35,089 bases of DNA. It comes from an uncultured Sterolibacterium sp. GTDB lineage: Bacteria; Pseudomonadota; Gammaproteobacteria; Burkholderiales; Rhodocyclaceae. Positions 1 through 8,817 of the stretch are shown piece by piece. The stretch spans positions 1 to 35,089 of the forward strand of contig CAILCO010000130.1 of NCBI GenBank assembly GCA_903832735.1, given 5' to 3'. Positions within the stretch are counted from its first letter, which is position 1; every line of letters begins with the position of its first letter. The notes below the pieces were generated by a model. It worked only from the letters and a program-made list of their open reading frames with translations, did no database searches and was not told where the DNA came from. The position numbers were made by a program, and so were the translations under genes.

Positions 1-166
1 CTGGTACCGTTCGTCTTGGGTGAGATGTGTGTAGTTCATTCTTGGCAACTTTGACTTGGAGGTCTAGGGGCTCGGATGCTATCGCATCTCGCCCACTCCA
101 CTGGTTAATCAAGAGTTGCACTTCGAATTTGAACTCGCGGTGCCGCGCAGCAGGGGCAGAGGCAGG

Positions 167-1351
167 TTAGCGTTTCTGCAACTGCCAGGCCGCGAATGCG
201 GCCAGCCCGAGCAGCAGAAACCCCGCCATGCCGCAGGCCAGGGTCAGCGGCGAGCCCCAGAGCAGGGGCACCAGAACGGCGGCGAGCAAGGCGTTGCTGC
301 CGGTCTGCAGCGTGCCCTGACAACTCGAAGCCAGCCCGCGTTTTTCCGGAAACATGTCGAGCGCCATCAGTTGCAGGCTGGGCATCGCCAGGGCCATGCC
401 GCAGCAATAGAACGGCAGCGGAACCAAGGACCAGGGCAGGCCAGGCGGCCAGGCGAGATTCAGCGCGATATTGGCGATGGCGGAGAGAATCATCAGGGTG
501 TAGCCGATGGCAATCGTCCGCGAAGGCGACAGCCGCCCCGCTAGCCGGCCGGAAAGATAGGAGCCGACCATCATGCCGCCGACGTTCGGCATGAACATCC
601 AGGCGAAGCTCTGCGAGGAGAGGCCCAGATGCTGAATCAGGAATACCGGCGCCGCCATCACGTAGAGAAAGATGGCGCAGAAATTCAGCGACAGCGAGGC
701 GGACAAGCACATGAAGGCGCTGTTGCCGAAAACGCTGCGGTAGGAGCGCGCCAGACTGACCGGGTGCAAACTCTGCCGCAGTTCGGGCGGCAGGGTTTCC
801 GGCAGCCAGCGCCAGCAGGCCAGCCACATCGCGGCGCTGAACAGGGCGAGGAAAACGAATATTGCGTGCCAGTTGAAGAAGGCGTGGATGCTGCCGCCGA
901 TGATCGGGGCGAGCGCCGGAGCGATGGCGAAGATCAGGCTGACGTGGGACATCAGACGTTGTGCGGCGGCGCCTTCGAAGACGTCGCGGATCAGGGCGCG
1001 GCCTACCGACATCCCGGCACCGGCGGACATGCCCTGCAGGGCGCGGCCTAGCCAGAGGGTCTCGATATTGCCGGCGAAGACGCAGACCAGCGTGGCCAGC
1101 ACATAAAACCCCAGGCCGACGAGTATCACCCGGCGCCGGCCTAGCGCATCCGACAGCGCGCCGTGCCAAAGCATCATGAAGGCAAAGGGCAGCAGATAGG
1201 CGGTCAGCGTCTGCTGGACTTCGACGGGCGTGGCGGAGAGTGCCGAGGCGATCGCCGGAAATGCCGGCAGGTAGGTGTCGATCGAGAGCGGCGCAATCGC
1301 CACCAGGCCCGCCACCAGAAGAGCCAGGCGCTGGGAAGAGGCTTGCCGCAC
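167..1351 (-). CDS. MFS drug-resistance transporter, Bcr/CflA type
   Basis: Inner-membrane 12-TM proton-coupled exporter of about 394 aa, the usual Bcr/CflA size. The N-terminus carries the family pattern PLSIDTYLPAFPAIA, and the TM2-TM3 loop has the MFS motif A in the form GALSDALGRRR. Alternating hydrophobic stretches run to a C-terminus ending WQLQKR. An ATG at 1423 would give 418 aa but overlaps the upstream gene by about 70 bp with a non-hydrophobic extension. I prefer the GTG at 1351, one base after the TAA of the preceding small membrane protein, which implies translational coupling. Substrate cannot be read from sequence; family members export bicyclomycin, chloramphenicol or sulfonamides. 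No outer-membrane partner is nearby. Confidence 0.9.
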   Translation of the reverse strand: MRQASSQRLALLVAGLVAIAPLSIDTYLPAFPAIASALSATPVEVQQTLTAYLLPFAFMMLWHGALSDALGRRRVILVGLGFYVLATLVCVFAGNIETLWLGRALQGMSAGAGMSVGRALIRDVFEGAAAQRLMSHVSLIFAIAPALAPIIGGSIHAFFNWHAIFVFLALFSAAMWLACWRWLPETLPPELRQSLHPVSLARSYRSVFGNSAFMCLSASLSLNFCAIFLYVMAAPVFLIQHLGLSSQSFAWMFMPNVGGMMVGSYLSGRLAGRLSPSRTIAIGYTLMILSAIANIALNLAWPPGLPWSLVPLPFYCCGMALAMPSLQLMALDMFPEKRGLASSCQGTLQTGSNALLAAVLVPLLWGSPLTLACGMAGFLLLGLAAFAAWQLQKR

Positions 1352-1352
1352 C

Positions 1353-1742
1353 TTATTCGACCGAGCGCACGTCGAGGACGAAGTGTTCGGTCTCGCCGAA
1401 GCAGGAAGTGGGTACGCCGACATGCTGTTCGTAGATCAGGGCGACCCGCTTGCCCATGGTCTTTTCCAGCTTCGCCGCGACGGCGGCGTCGCGGACGGAA
1501 AACGGGAACTTCTCGGCCAGGGAACCAGGCATCGCGACCATCGCCAGTTCGCCTTCCCAGGTCTTGCAGATCCAACCTTTCTTCGAGAATTTCTGCACGT
1601 AACCGGCGCGCTCTCCTTCCGAGTAGCTCCAGGTCAGGGTCAGCCAGGTGTACAGGGCGAAGAGGGCCATCAGCAGGACGAGGAGGCCGGCGAGATAAAG
1701 GGGCCAGCGACGGGTTTTGGCTTTGGGCGGGATCATGGTCAT
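1353..1742 (-). CDS. Small membrane-anchored protein of unknown function
   Basis: A 129-aa protein with a basic N-terminus (KAKTRRW), one hydrophobic helix at about residues 14-36 and a soluble domain containing YSEGERAGYVQKFSKKGW, then CKTWEGEL. This conserved block marks a widespread small family that I recall being labelled '6-phosphogluconate dehydrogenase' in databases; nothing here resembles that enzyme, so the label should not be transferred. A second ATG two codons in (1736) has slightly better spacing from an upstream GGA and may be the true start. The gene lies 20 bp after comM and runs directly into the MFS exporter, so the three are probably co-transcribed. Function unknown. Confidence 0.75.
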   Translation of the reverse strand: MTMIPPKAKTRRWPLYLAGLLVLLMALFALYTWLTLTWSYSEGERAGYVQKFSKKGWICKTWEGELAMVAMPGSLAEKFPFSVRDAAVAAKLEKTMGKRVALIYEQHVGVPTSCFGETEHFVLDVRSVE

Positions 1743-1762
1743 TCCGGTCGATGTAAGAACTT

Positions 1763-3259
1763 TCAGCCGTCGGACAGGCCGCGGCGGTACTGGATGGCCT
1801 CGGCCACATGTGCGCTCATGATGCCTGGCGCGGCGGCGAGATCGGCGATGCTGCGGGCGACTTTCAGGACGCGGTGGTAGGCGCGTCCTGAGAGATTGAA
1901 GCGGGCGATAGCCTGTTTCAGCAGGTCTCGTCCGCGTCCGTCCGCCTCGCAGTGAGTCTCGATCTCCTTGATGCCGAGGGCGGCGTTGTCTTTGCCCTGG
2001 CGCGCGAGTTGGCGTTCGCGGGCGGCAATCACCCGCGCCCGAACCGCGCTCGAAGGCTCATTATCCTCCTTCGCCTGCAATTCGCCGCCGGCCAGTGCCG
2101 GAACTTCGATCATCAGGTCGATACGGTCGAGCAGCGGGCCGGAAAGTTTGCCGCGATAGCGTGCGACCTGGTCTGGCGTGCACCGGCAGCGTCCGGAGTG
2201 GTGTCCCTGCCAGCCGCAGGGGCAGGGATTCATTGCCGCGACGAGTTGGCAGCGCGCCGGAAAATCGCTGCGTCGCATGGCCCGTGCGATGGCGATGTGG
2301 CCGCTTTCCAACGGTTCCCTGAGCGCTTCCAGTACCCGCCGCTCGAACTCCGGCAGTTCGTCCAGGAACAGTACGCCATGGTGGGCGAGCGAGATCTCGC
2401 CCGGGCGCGGCACACCGCCGCCGCCTACCAGCGCCGCGGCCGATGCCGAGTGATGCGGCGCCCGATAGGGACGCCGACCCCAGTTCTCCATCCGGAAGCA
2501 GCCGGCCAGGGACTGCAGCGCGGCGCTTTCCAGCGCCTCCGTCTCGCTCATCGGCGGCAGGATGCCCGGGAAGCGGCTGGCCAGCATCGACTTGCCCGCA
2601 CCGGGCGGGCCGGAAAACAGCAGGCTGTGGCCGCCGCAGGCGGCGACTTCCAGCGCGCGCTTGGCCTGGGCCTGTCCCTTGACTTCGGCCAGGTCGGGGT
2701 ATTGCGGCGCCGCCACCAGTGCCGCGCCCCGGTAGGGTTCAAGCGGCTGCTGGCCGTTGAGATGGGCGCAGACTTCGAGCAGCGTCTGCGCCGGCAGAAT
2801 GGCGGCGCTGCGCACCAAGGCCGCCTCGGCAGCGCTCTCCGCCGGCAGCACGAAGGCGCGCTGCGAATTTGCCGCGGACAGGCACATCGCCAGGGCGCCG
2901 CGGATGCCGCGCAGTTCGCCGCCCAGCGCCAGCTCCCCGGCGAATTCATAGCCATCGAGCCCCTTGCCTGCGATCTGTCCCGATGCGATCAGGATGCCCA
3001 GCGCGATCGGCAAATCGAAGCGGCCGGATTCCTTGGGCAGGTCCGCCGGCGCAAGATTCACCGTGATCCTCCGCTGCGGGAATTCGAAGCGGCAATTCTG
3101 GATCGCCGCGCGCACCCGGTCGCGCGCCTCCTTGACCTCGGTGTCGGGCAGCCCGACCAGGGTGAATGCCGGCAGTCCGCCCGCGAGATGGACCTCGACG
3201 GTGACTTCTGGAGCATCCATGCCGGCGAGCGCGCGGCTCTTCAAGACAGCCAGGGACAT
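1763..3259 (-). CDS. comM: ComM/YifB family Mg-chelatase-like AAA+ ATPase
   Basis: A 498-aa AAA+ ATPase, full length for the family. An N-terminal ChlI/Lon-protease-like domain (about 1-165) precedes the ATPase core with Walker A GPPGAGKS at 217-224 and Walker B GVLFLDEL at 295-302. A cysteine cluster CPCGWQG...CRC follows in the middle, and a C-terminal Mg-chelatase domain ends in the typical AEAIQYR region. Family knowledge: ComM is a hexameric helicase promoting branch migration during integration of transforming DNA, though it is also common in species not known to be competent. The ATG at 3259 starts MSLAVLKSRAL, the classical YifB start. It may be first in a minus-strand unit with the small membrane protein and MFS exporter. 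Confidence 0.95.
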   Translation of the reverse strand: MSLAVLKSRALAGMDAPEVTVEVHLAGGLPAFTLVGLPDTEVKEARDRVRAAIQNCRFEFPQRRITVNLAPADLPKESGRFDLPIALGILIASGQIAGKGLDGYEFAGELALGGELRGIRGALAMCLSAANSQRAFVLPAESAAEAALVRSAAILPAQTLLEVCAHLNGQQPLEPYRGAALVAAPQYPDLAEVKGQAQAKRALEVAACGGHSLLFSGPPGAGKSMLASRFPGILPPMSETEALESAALQSLAGCFRMENWGRRPYRAPHHSASAAALVGGGGVPRPGEISLAHHGVLFLDELPEFERRVLEALREPLESGHIAIARAMRRSDFPARCQLVAAMNPCPCGWQGHHSGRCRCTPDQVARYRGKLSGPLLDRIDLMIEVPALAGGELQAKEDNEPSSAVRARVIAARERQLARQGKDNAALGIKEIETHCEADGRGRDLLKQAIARFNLSGRAYHRVLKVARSIADLAAAPGIMSAHVAEAIQYRRGLSDG

Positions 3260-3336
3260 GACAAATGGAAATAACGACGGATGTGGCGATTATAGGCCGC
3301 CGCAGTACCCGCCGCGCAATTGCGGATGGACCCTTT

Positions 3337-6300
3337 TTATGACGCGGGCCGCTCCCTGCGCCAAAATTTCCCGATGCGGATTATGGTGTCGTCGACATAG
3401 GTGAACATCACGGGTATGACCAGCAGGCTGAGGAAGGTCGAGGTGATCAGGCCGCCGATGACGACGATGGCCATTGGCGCGCGGAAACTAGGGTCGGTGC
3501 CGAGCCCGATGGCGATCGGCAACATCCCTGCGCCCATCGCGATCGTGGTCATCACGATCGGCCGGGCGCGTTTCCTGCTGGCATCGAGCAGCGCATGCCA
3601 GCGGTCCAGACCGTGGTCCCGACGGGCGAGTATGACGTAGTCAATGAGCAGGATGGAATTCTTGGTGGCGATGCCCATCAGCATGATCAGGCCGATCATC
3701 GACGGCATCGACAATGCCGTGCGCGTGACGAACAGCGCGAGGAATGCGCCCGGCACGGAAAGGACCAGCGCCGCCAGGATGGTGGCCGGCTGCACGAAGT
3801 CCTTGAACAGCAGTACCAGGACGATATAGATACAGAGCACGCCGGTGAGCATGGCCAGACTGAAACTGGCGAACAGTTCGCCCATCGCTTCGGCGTCGCC
3901 GACCGTGGCTTGGAGGATGCCCGGTGGCAGCCTCTTCAGGCTGGGCAAGTCATGCGCCTGCCGCTCGACTTCGCCAAGTGGCTGCTGATTCAATTCGATC
4001 TCGAAATTGATGTTGCGCAGGCGGTCGTACCGGTTGATTTCCGCCGGACCGCCGGTGATCGCGAGACTCGCGACATTGGCGATCATCACCGGCCCGTGCT
4101 TGCCGGTCACGCTGAGCCGTCCCAGCAGGCTCAAGTCCCGGCGGGCCGCCGTTGGCAACTTGACGACGATCGGCACCTGCCGCTGGGCGAGATTCAACTT
4201 CGCGATGCTCTGATCGAAATCGCCGGCCGTGGCGATACGCAGTACGTCGGCAATGGCGGCCGAGGTGACGCCCAGGTCGGCGGCACGGGCAAAGTCGGGG
4301 CGGACCACCAGTTCCGGTCGGGTCAGGCTGGCTGTCGTCGTGACCGTACCGATGCCCGGGATGGTGCGCAGTTCGCGCTCCACCGTGCGGGCATGTTCGG
4401 CCAGCAGCGGTCCATTTTCGCTGGCCAGGACCAATATGTATTTTTGTCCGCTGGAGCCGCCGAATCCGACCTTCACCTGGACGCCGGGCAGGGAAGCCAG
4501 GGCCTCGCGCAACTGCCGCTCCACCTCCTGTTTCTTGACCCCGCCGCGCTCCTTGCGCGGCGTCAGGTTGATGGTCAACGTCGACTTGCGTACCTCGGAG
4601 GCGCCACGCGGAGCGAAGGGGTCGGCACCTGCCGCGCCGCCGCCGATGGCGGTATAGATCATCCTGACGTAGGCGTTTTTCTCGACGATGCGCCTGGCCT
4701 CCTCGGCGGCGGCGAAGCTTTCCTCGAAGGTGCTGCCGGGAGCGAGCGAAAGGTTGACCTGGGTCTGCGAAAGGTCGTCCGGCGGCAGGAATCCGGTTGC
4801 CAGGAGCGGCAGCAGCGCGAAGGAACCGAAGAAGAAAATCATGGCGGCAATCGTGGTGAGCAGACGATGCGCGAGACACCATGCCGCCCAGCCGGTGTAG
4901 ACCTCCATCCAGCGCGGTTCGCGATGGGCTGTTCGGGGAGCGCGAAGCAGGTAGGCGGCCATCATCGGGGTCAGCATGCGCGCGACGACCAGCGAAAAGA
5001 AGACCGCAATGGCAGCGGTCCAGCCGAACTGAACGAAGAACTTGCCCGGCACGCCGCCCATGAAGGCGGTAGGCAGGAAAACGGCGATCAGGGTGAAGGT
5101 GGTGGCGATCACCGCCAGCCCGATTTCATCCGCGGCGTCCATTGCCGCTTGAAAGGGCGTCTTGCCTTGCGCCAGATGGCGCATGATGTTTTCGATCTCG
5201 ACGATGGCGTCGTCCACCAGAATGCCGACGACCAGGGACATCGAGAGCAGGGTCACCACGTTGAGCGTGAAGCCCATCAGATACATCACGGCGAAGGTCG
5301 GAATGGCGGACAAGGGCAGGGCGGTGGCCGAGACCAGGGTGGCGCGCCAGTCGCGCAGGAACAGCCAGACGACGATGACCGCGAGTATGCCGCCCTCGAT
5401 GAGCAGGGACATCGAGCCTTCGAAGTTCTCGATCACCGGGTCGACGAAATTGAAGGCTTCCGTGATGGTGATATCGGGGTGATCCGTCTTCAGTTTTTGC
5501 AGTGCCGCGCGCACGCCCTGGGCGACCTCGACCTCGCCGGCTCCGCGGCTGCGGACTATTTCGAAACCGACCACCGGCTTGCCGTTGAGCAGTGCCGCCG
5601 AACGCTGCTCGGCAACAGTGTCGCGGACTGTCGCAAGATCGCCGAGACGCACTTTGCGTCCGTCGGAAAGGACGATTTCCATGGCGCCGAGCTCTTCCGC
5701 GGACTGCACTGTGGCGATCGTGCGCACCGACTGTTCCGCCCCGCCGACATCGGCGCGGCCTCCCGATGCTTCTTGCTGAATTTGGCGCAACTGGCGTGAG
5801 ATATCGGCGGCCGTCGCGCGGAGCGCCAGCAGACGGGTCGGATCGAGTTCGACGGCAATCTCGCGGGTGGCGCCGCCGACGCGTGCGACCGAGCCGACTC
5901 CGCGGACGCTGAGCAGGGCCTTGATCACCGTGTTGTCGACGAACCAGGAGAGCGCCTCGTCGTCCATCCTTGCGGAAGCGACGGTGTAAGTGAGGATCGG
6001 GGCGCCGGCGAGATTGACCTTGGCAATCACCGGATCATTGAGTTCTCCGGGCAGGTCGGCGCGGATCCGGGAAATGGCGTCGCGGACGTCGTCGACCGCT
6101 TCCTGCGTAGTCTTTTCCAGGCGGAACTCGACGGTGACGATGGCGGTGCCATCCTGCACCTTGGTGTAGATGTGCTTGATACCCTGCAGCGTGGCGATCG
6201 AATTCTCGATCTTGCGCGCCACTTCGGTTTCCATCAGCCCCGGTGCGGCGCCGGGCAGGGTGGCGGTGATGGTGACGGTGGGCAGGTCGATGTCGGGGAA

Positions 6301-6408
6301 CTGCTGGATCTTCATGCCCTTGAAGGCCATCAGGCCGAACAGGGTGAGCATGATGAAGAGCAACACCGCCGGAATCGGGTTGCGTATCGACCACGCCGAG
6401 ACGTTCAT
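3337..6408 (-). CDS. RND efflux pump inner-membrane transporter, HAE1/AcrB-like
   Basis: A 1023-aa RND transporter. It starts MNVSAWSIRNPIPAV with TM1, followed by a periplasmic porter domain (PDIDLPTVTI, then PGAAPGLMETEV), a TM2-6 block, the second periplasmic half and TM7-12. The TM4 proton-relay acids are present in GILVDDAIVEIENI (around residue 400), and the TM10 lysine in GIATKNSILLIDY (around 930). The start codon overlaps the stop of the adaptor gene by 4 bp (ATGA), so the two are translationally coupled. No TolC-type outer-membrane gene is adjacent, so the tripartite pump must recruit one encoded elsewhere. Substrate class (hydrophobic drugs rather than metals) is inferred from the HAE1-like TM4 motif; specificity is unknown. 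Confidence 0.93.
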   Translation of the reverse strand: MNVSAWSIRNPIPAVLLFIMLTLFGLMAFKGMKIQQFPDIDLPTVTITATLPGAAPGLMETEVARKIENSIATLQGIKHIYTKVQDGTAIVTVEFRLEKTTQEAVDDVRDAISRIRADLPGELNDPVIAKVNLAGAPILTYTVASARMDDEALSWFVDNTVIKALLSVRGVGSVARVGGATREIAVELDPTRLLALRATAADISRQLRQIQQEASGGRADVGGAEQSVRTIATVQSAEELGAMEIVLSDGRKVRLGDLATVRDTVAEQRSAALLNGKPVVGFEIVRSRGAGEVEVAQGVRAALQKLKTDHPDITITEAFNFVDPVIENFEGSMSLLIEGGILAVIVVWLFLRDWRATLVSATALPLSAIPTFAVMYLMGFTLNVVTLLSMSLVVGILVDDAIVEIENIMRHLAQGKTPFQAAMDAADEIGLAVIATTFTLIAVFLPTAFMGGVPGKFFVQFGWTAAIAVFFSLVVARMLTPMMAAYLLRAPRTAHREPRWMEVYTGWAAWCLAHRLLTTIAAMIFFFGSFALLPLLATGFLPPDDLSQTQVNLSLAPGSTFEESFAAAEEARRIVEKNAYVRMIYTAIGGGAAGADPFAPRGASEVRKSTLTINLTPRKERGGVKKQEVERQLREALASLPGVQVKVGFGGSSGQKYILVLASENGPLLAEHARTVERELRTIPGIGTVTTTASLTRPELVVRPDFARAADLGVTSAAIADVLRIATAGDFDQSIAKLNLAQRQVPIVVKLPTAARRDLSLLGRLSVTGKHGPVMIANVASLAITGGPAEINRYDRLRNINFEIELNQQPLGEVERQAHDLPSLKRLPPGILQATVGDAEAMGELFASFSLAMLTGVLCIYIVLVLLFKDFVQPATILAALVLSVPGAFLALFVTRTALSMPSMIGLIMLMGIATKNSILLIDYVILARRDHGLDRWHALLDASRKRARPIVMTTIAMGAGMLPIAIGLGTDPSFRAPMAIVVIGGLITSTFLSLLVIPVMFTYVDDTIIRIGKFWRRERPAS

Positions 6409-7511
6409 GGCCGCTCGCTGGGCGGAACGATGCGGACCGTGTCGCCGTCCGCGAGGAATCCTGCCCCGCTGGTCACCACCAGGGTTTTGACATCCAGCCC
6501 GACGATTTCGATGCGGTCGTTGTTGCGCCGGCCGGTGCTGATCTTGACCTGGGCAATCTTGTCGCCCTTGACGCTGAACACGTAAGCAAAGCCTTCGCGC
6601 AGCACGACGGCGGACTGCGGCAAGGTCAGCGCCGGGCTTAGCCCGAGACGGAATTCGCCGCTAGCGTACATTCCGGCATTGAGTGCGCCGGCGACATTCG
6701 CCGGGAGATCGACATAGACCAGGCCATTGCGGCTTTGCAGGTCTACAGTCGGCGCAATGGCGCGCACCACGCCTTGCACCTCACGGCCATTCGGACTGAT
6801 CAGGGTGGCAGCCTGACCCGGCTTCAGCCGGACAAGTTCCGCCGCCGTCACCTCGGCGCGCCATTCCAGGCGGCCGCCGCGAATCAGGCGGAACAGTTCC
6901 TGCCCCGACTGGGTCAGCGTGCCGACCGTGGCGGCTCGAGCCGATATGATGCCGTCGTCCGGAGACAGGATCGTGGCCTTGGCGCGTTTCAACTCGGCCG
7001 TTTGCAGCCGCGCTTTGGCAGCATCGAGGCGGGCTTGTGCTGTGTCCAAGGTGGTCTGCGTCTGCGTGAACTGCTGCGCGCTGTAAAAGCCCTTCTCCCG
7101 GAGTTGTCTCGCCCGCTCTTGATTGGCACTGGCCTCCGCCAGCGTCGAACCGGCTTCGGCCACGCTGGCGCGGATCTCGGCGACCTCACTGTCTACCGTA
7201 TCGGCAGCAATTCGCGCCAGCACTTGGCCTTTTTTCACGACATCGCCGACGCTGGCGCGTACCTCGGTGATCCGGTAGTTGCTGATTTCCGGACCGATGA
7301 CCGCTTCCTGCCAGGCTGCGATATTGCCGTCGGCCTTGAGCGTCTGCGGCCAGAGGATCAATTGCGGCGTCGTCGTGGTGACCGTCAGCGTCGCCTTTGC
7401 GGTCGCCGGCGGACTCGTGGCATCCTTGGGCGCATCGCTACAGGCGGTGAGCAGTGCCGCGATCAACGCCTGAATCAACAGTCGGCTGAATGAATGCAAA
7501 GGGAACCTCAT
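6405..7511 (-). CDS. RND efflux periplasmic adaptor (membrane-fusion lipoprotein)
   Basis: A 368-aa adaptor subunit. The signal peptide ends in a lipobox LLTAC with Cys24, so the mature protein should be an inner-membrane-anchored lipoprotein. Next come a barrel-sandwich/lipoyl half motif (VGDVVKKGQVLARI), an alpha-helical hairpin (about 105-165, rich in Ala, Gln and Arg), the second lipoyl half (GIISARAATVG) and C-terminal beta-barrel and membrane-proximal domains. It links the RND transporter to an outer-membrane channel. It precedes and overlaps the transporter gene. Its start lies 105 bp from the divergent msrA, and that gap should hold the promoters of both. The local regulator is not evident; the MarR-family gene at 8254-8700 is a candidate only by proximity. 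Confidence 0.9.
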   Translation of the reverse strand: MRFPLHSFSRLLIQALIAALLTACSDAPKDATSPPATAKATLTVTTTTPQLILWPQTLKADGNIAAWQEAVIGPEISNYRITEVRASVGDVVKKGQVLARIAADTVDSEVAEIRASVAEAGSTLAEASANQERARQLREKGFYSAQQFTQTQTTLDTAQARLDAAKARLQTAELKRAKATILSPDDGIISARAATVGTLTQSGQELFRLIRGGRLEWRAEVTAAELVRLKPGQAATLISPNGREVQGVVRAIAPTVDLQSRNGLVYVDLPANVAGALNAGMYASGEFRLGLSPALTLPQSAVVLREGFAYVFSVKGDKIAQVKISTGRRNNDRIEIVGLDVKTLVVTSGAGFLADGDTVRIVPPSERP

Positions 7512-7616
7512 GTTGACTTATCCGGTCGATATATTAGCGCATCGGGGTGTTCGCTCAGGCTAGCACGCCTTATGATGGACGCCAGGGGGTCGCTACCCCA
7601 CCTCAAGGAGATTCCC

Positions 7617-8231
7617 GTGACGCGTCGCCTATTATTTCAGTTGCTGGTTCTCTGCCTGCCCGGTCTGGGCGCATTGTCCAACGCCGCGGCGGCACCGGGC
7701 GAACAGACGGCTGTCTTCGCGGGCGGCTGTTTCTGGGGCGTGGATGCCGTGTTCAAGCACGTCAAAGGTGTATCCGAAGTGGTCTCCGGCTACGCCGGCG
7801 GCAACGCCGCCACCGCCCATTACGAGCAGGTCAGCAATGGCGATACCGGACACGCCGAGGCGGTGCGCGTACGCTTCGATGCGAAGGAGGTGTCGTATCG
7901 GCAATTGCTGCAGGTGTTTTTCAGCGTCGCCCACGATCCTACCCAGCTAAATCGCCAAGGCCCGGATGTCGGCAGCCAGTATCGCTCGGCGATCTTCTAT
8001 ATCGGCACCGAGCAACAGAAAGACGCGCAAGGCGCAATAGCGCAACTCGCCGCCGGGCATAGATTTTCCGCAGCCATCGTCACGCAGGTCGTGCCGTTGC
8101 AACAGTTCTATCCCGCCGAGGCGCATCACCAGAACTATCTAGCCTTGCACCCCGATCAGCCGTATATCGTGTTCAACGACATGCCCAAGCTGGAACAATT
8201 GCGCAAACAGTTCCCGACCATTTACCGGTAG
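7617..8231 (+). CDS. msrA: Exported peptide methionine sulfoxide reductase A, single-cysteine type
   Basis: Reduces methionine-S-sulfoxide in oxidised proteins. I place the start at GTG 7617 because AAGGAG ends 6 nt upstream and the protein then begins with a clean signal peptide (VTRRLLFQLLVLCLPG, cleavage near SNAAAA). An upstream in-frame ATG at 7494 would bury that signal. The catalytic motif GGCFWG gives Cys38, and the family blocks SGYAGG, YRSAIFY and YPAEAHHQNY are intact. After export no other cysteine remains, so there is no resolving cysteine; reduction must use another thiol. 204 aa. It is convergent with the MarR gene and divergent from the RND operon. Confidence 0.93.
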   Translation: MTRRLLFQLLVLCLPGLGALSNAAAAPGEQTAVFAGGCFWGVDAVFKHVKGVSEVVSGYAGGNAATAHYEQVSNGDTGHAEAVRVRFDAKEVSYRQLLQVFFSVAHDPTQLNRQGPDVGSQYRSAIFYIGTEQQKDAQGAIAQLAAGHRFSAAIVTQVVPLQQFYPAEAHHQNYLALHPDQPYIVFNDMPKLEQLRKQFPTIYR

Positions 8232-8253
8232 AGCTTTTGCGCGGAGTGGGTGC

Positions 8254-8700
8254 TCACCGCGACAGCCCCCGGGCCTCCTCGAAGGCCTGGCGCAGTTTCA
8301 GCAGCGTGGCTTCCGCCTGCTGCAGTTCGTCGCCGCGAAACCTGGCGAAGGCCGGCTTGAGATGTTCGAGATGGGCCGGGAAGACCTGGGCAAACAAGGC
8401 TTCGCCTGTCGCGGTTAGCTGCACCATCTGGCTGCGGCCATCGGTCGCGGAGGCGATGCGGCGCACCAAATGCTTTGCCACCAGGCGGTCCACTACTCCG
8501 GTCAGCGTGCCCTTGGTGATCAGCGTTTTCTCGCACAATTCCTTGAAGTTCATGCCCGTCGTGTTGCCTAGCGTGACGATCAGGTCGAACTGTGCCGGCG
8601 TCAGGCCCAGGCTGCGGATATGCCCGGCTGAATAACTCTCGAACGCTTGGTAGCAACTCGCCAGTTCGCGCAACAGGGAGAGGAAAGTTTTCGTGGTCAT
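8254..8700 (-). CDS. MarR-family transcriptional regulator
   Basis: A 148-aa winged-helix regulator. Helices at about 5-50 form the dimer arm. The recognition region is FKELCEKTLITKGTLTGVVDRL, and the wing is LVRRIASATDGRSQMVQLTATGEAL, which fits MarR closely. A Cys (residue 16) in the first helix could be redox-active as in OhrR-type members, but that is only a suggestion. The gene is convergent with msrA (22 bp apart). Immediately upstream of its ATG lies a 20-bp imperfect inverted repeat (8723-8742 with 8759-8778) that may contain its operator. Target genes could include msrA or the RND pump; this is inferred only from position. Confidence 0.88.
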   Translation of the reverse strand: MTTKTFLSLLRELASCYQAFESYSAGHIRSLGLTPAQFDLIVTLGNTTGMNFKELCEKTLITKGTLTGVVDRLVAKHLVRRIASATDGRSQMVQLTATGEALFAQVFPAHLEHLKPAFARFRGDELQQAEATLLKLRQAFEEARGLSR

Positions 8701-8722
8701 AGTGTCCCGGAATTAGTCCTGG

Positions 8723-8778
8723 CTAGCGACTTGTCCGACTTTCCACGCAGCCACGGAGAAAGTCCGATAGGTCGCTAG
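8723..8778. repeat. 20-bp imperfect inverted repeat upstream of the marR-like gene
   Basis: The left arm 8723-8742 (CTAGCGACTTGTCCGACTTT) pairs with the right arm 8759-8778 (AAAGTCCGATAGGTCGCTAG) with 3 mismatches over 20 bp, around a 16-nt spacer. It starts 22 bp upstream of the MarR start codon and lies downstream of ubiK. It could be an operator pair, a cruciform, or an RNA hairpin at the 3' end of the ubiK transcript. There is no T-run, so it is not a canonical terminator. Confidence 0.7.
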
Positions 8779-8817
8779 TACAGAATGACCATTTTTCCGC
8801 ATCGGCTTTAGCTTGCT

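Noticed and set aside
114-145. Sequence resembling the end of an IS30-type element (GTTGCACTTCGAATTTGAA)
   Set aside because: I cannot find a transposase or the second inverted repeat in the window, and the match is from memory only.
1-166. Possible gene end at the left edge
   Set aside because: Stops occur in all frames and no Shine-Dalgarno or motif is seen; treated as intergenic.
1952-3274. 440-aa plus-strand open frame antisense to comM
   Set aside because: Low-complexity reverse-strand shadow; comM on the minus strand is complete.
3595-5799. 734-aa plus-strand open frame antisense to the RND transporter
   Set aside because: It is Asp/Gly/Gln/Arg-rich without domain motifs, typical of the reverse strand of a GC-rich gene. 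The minus-strand RND protein has full family motifs.
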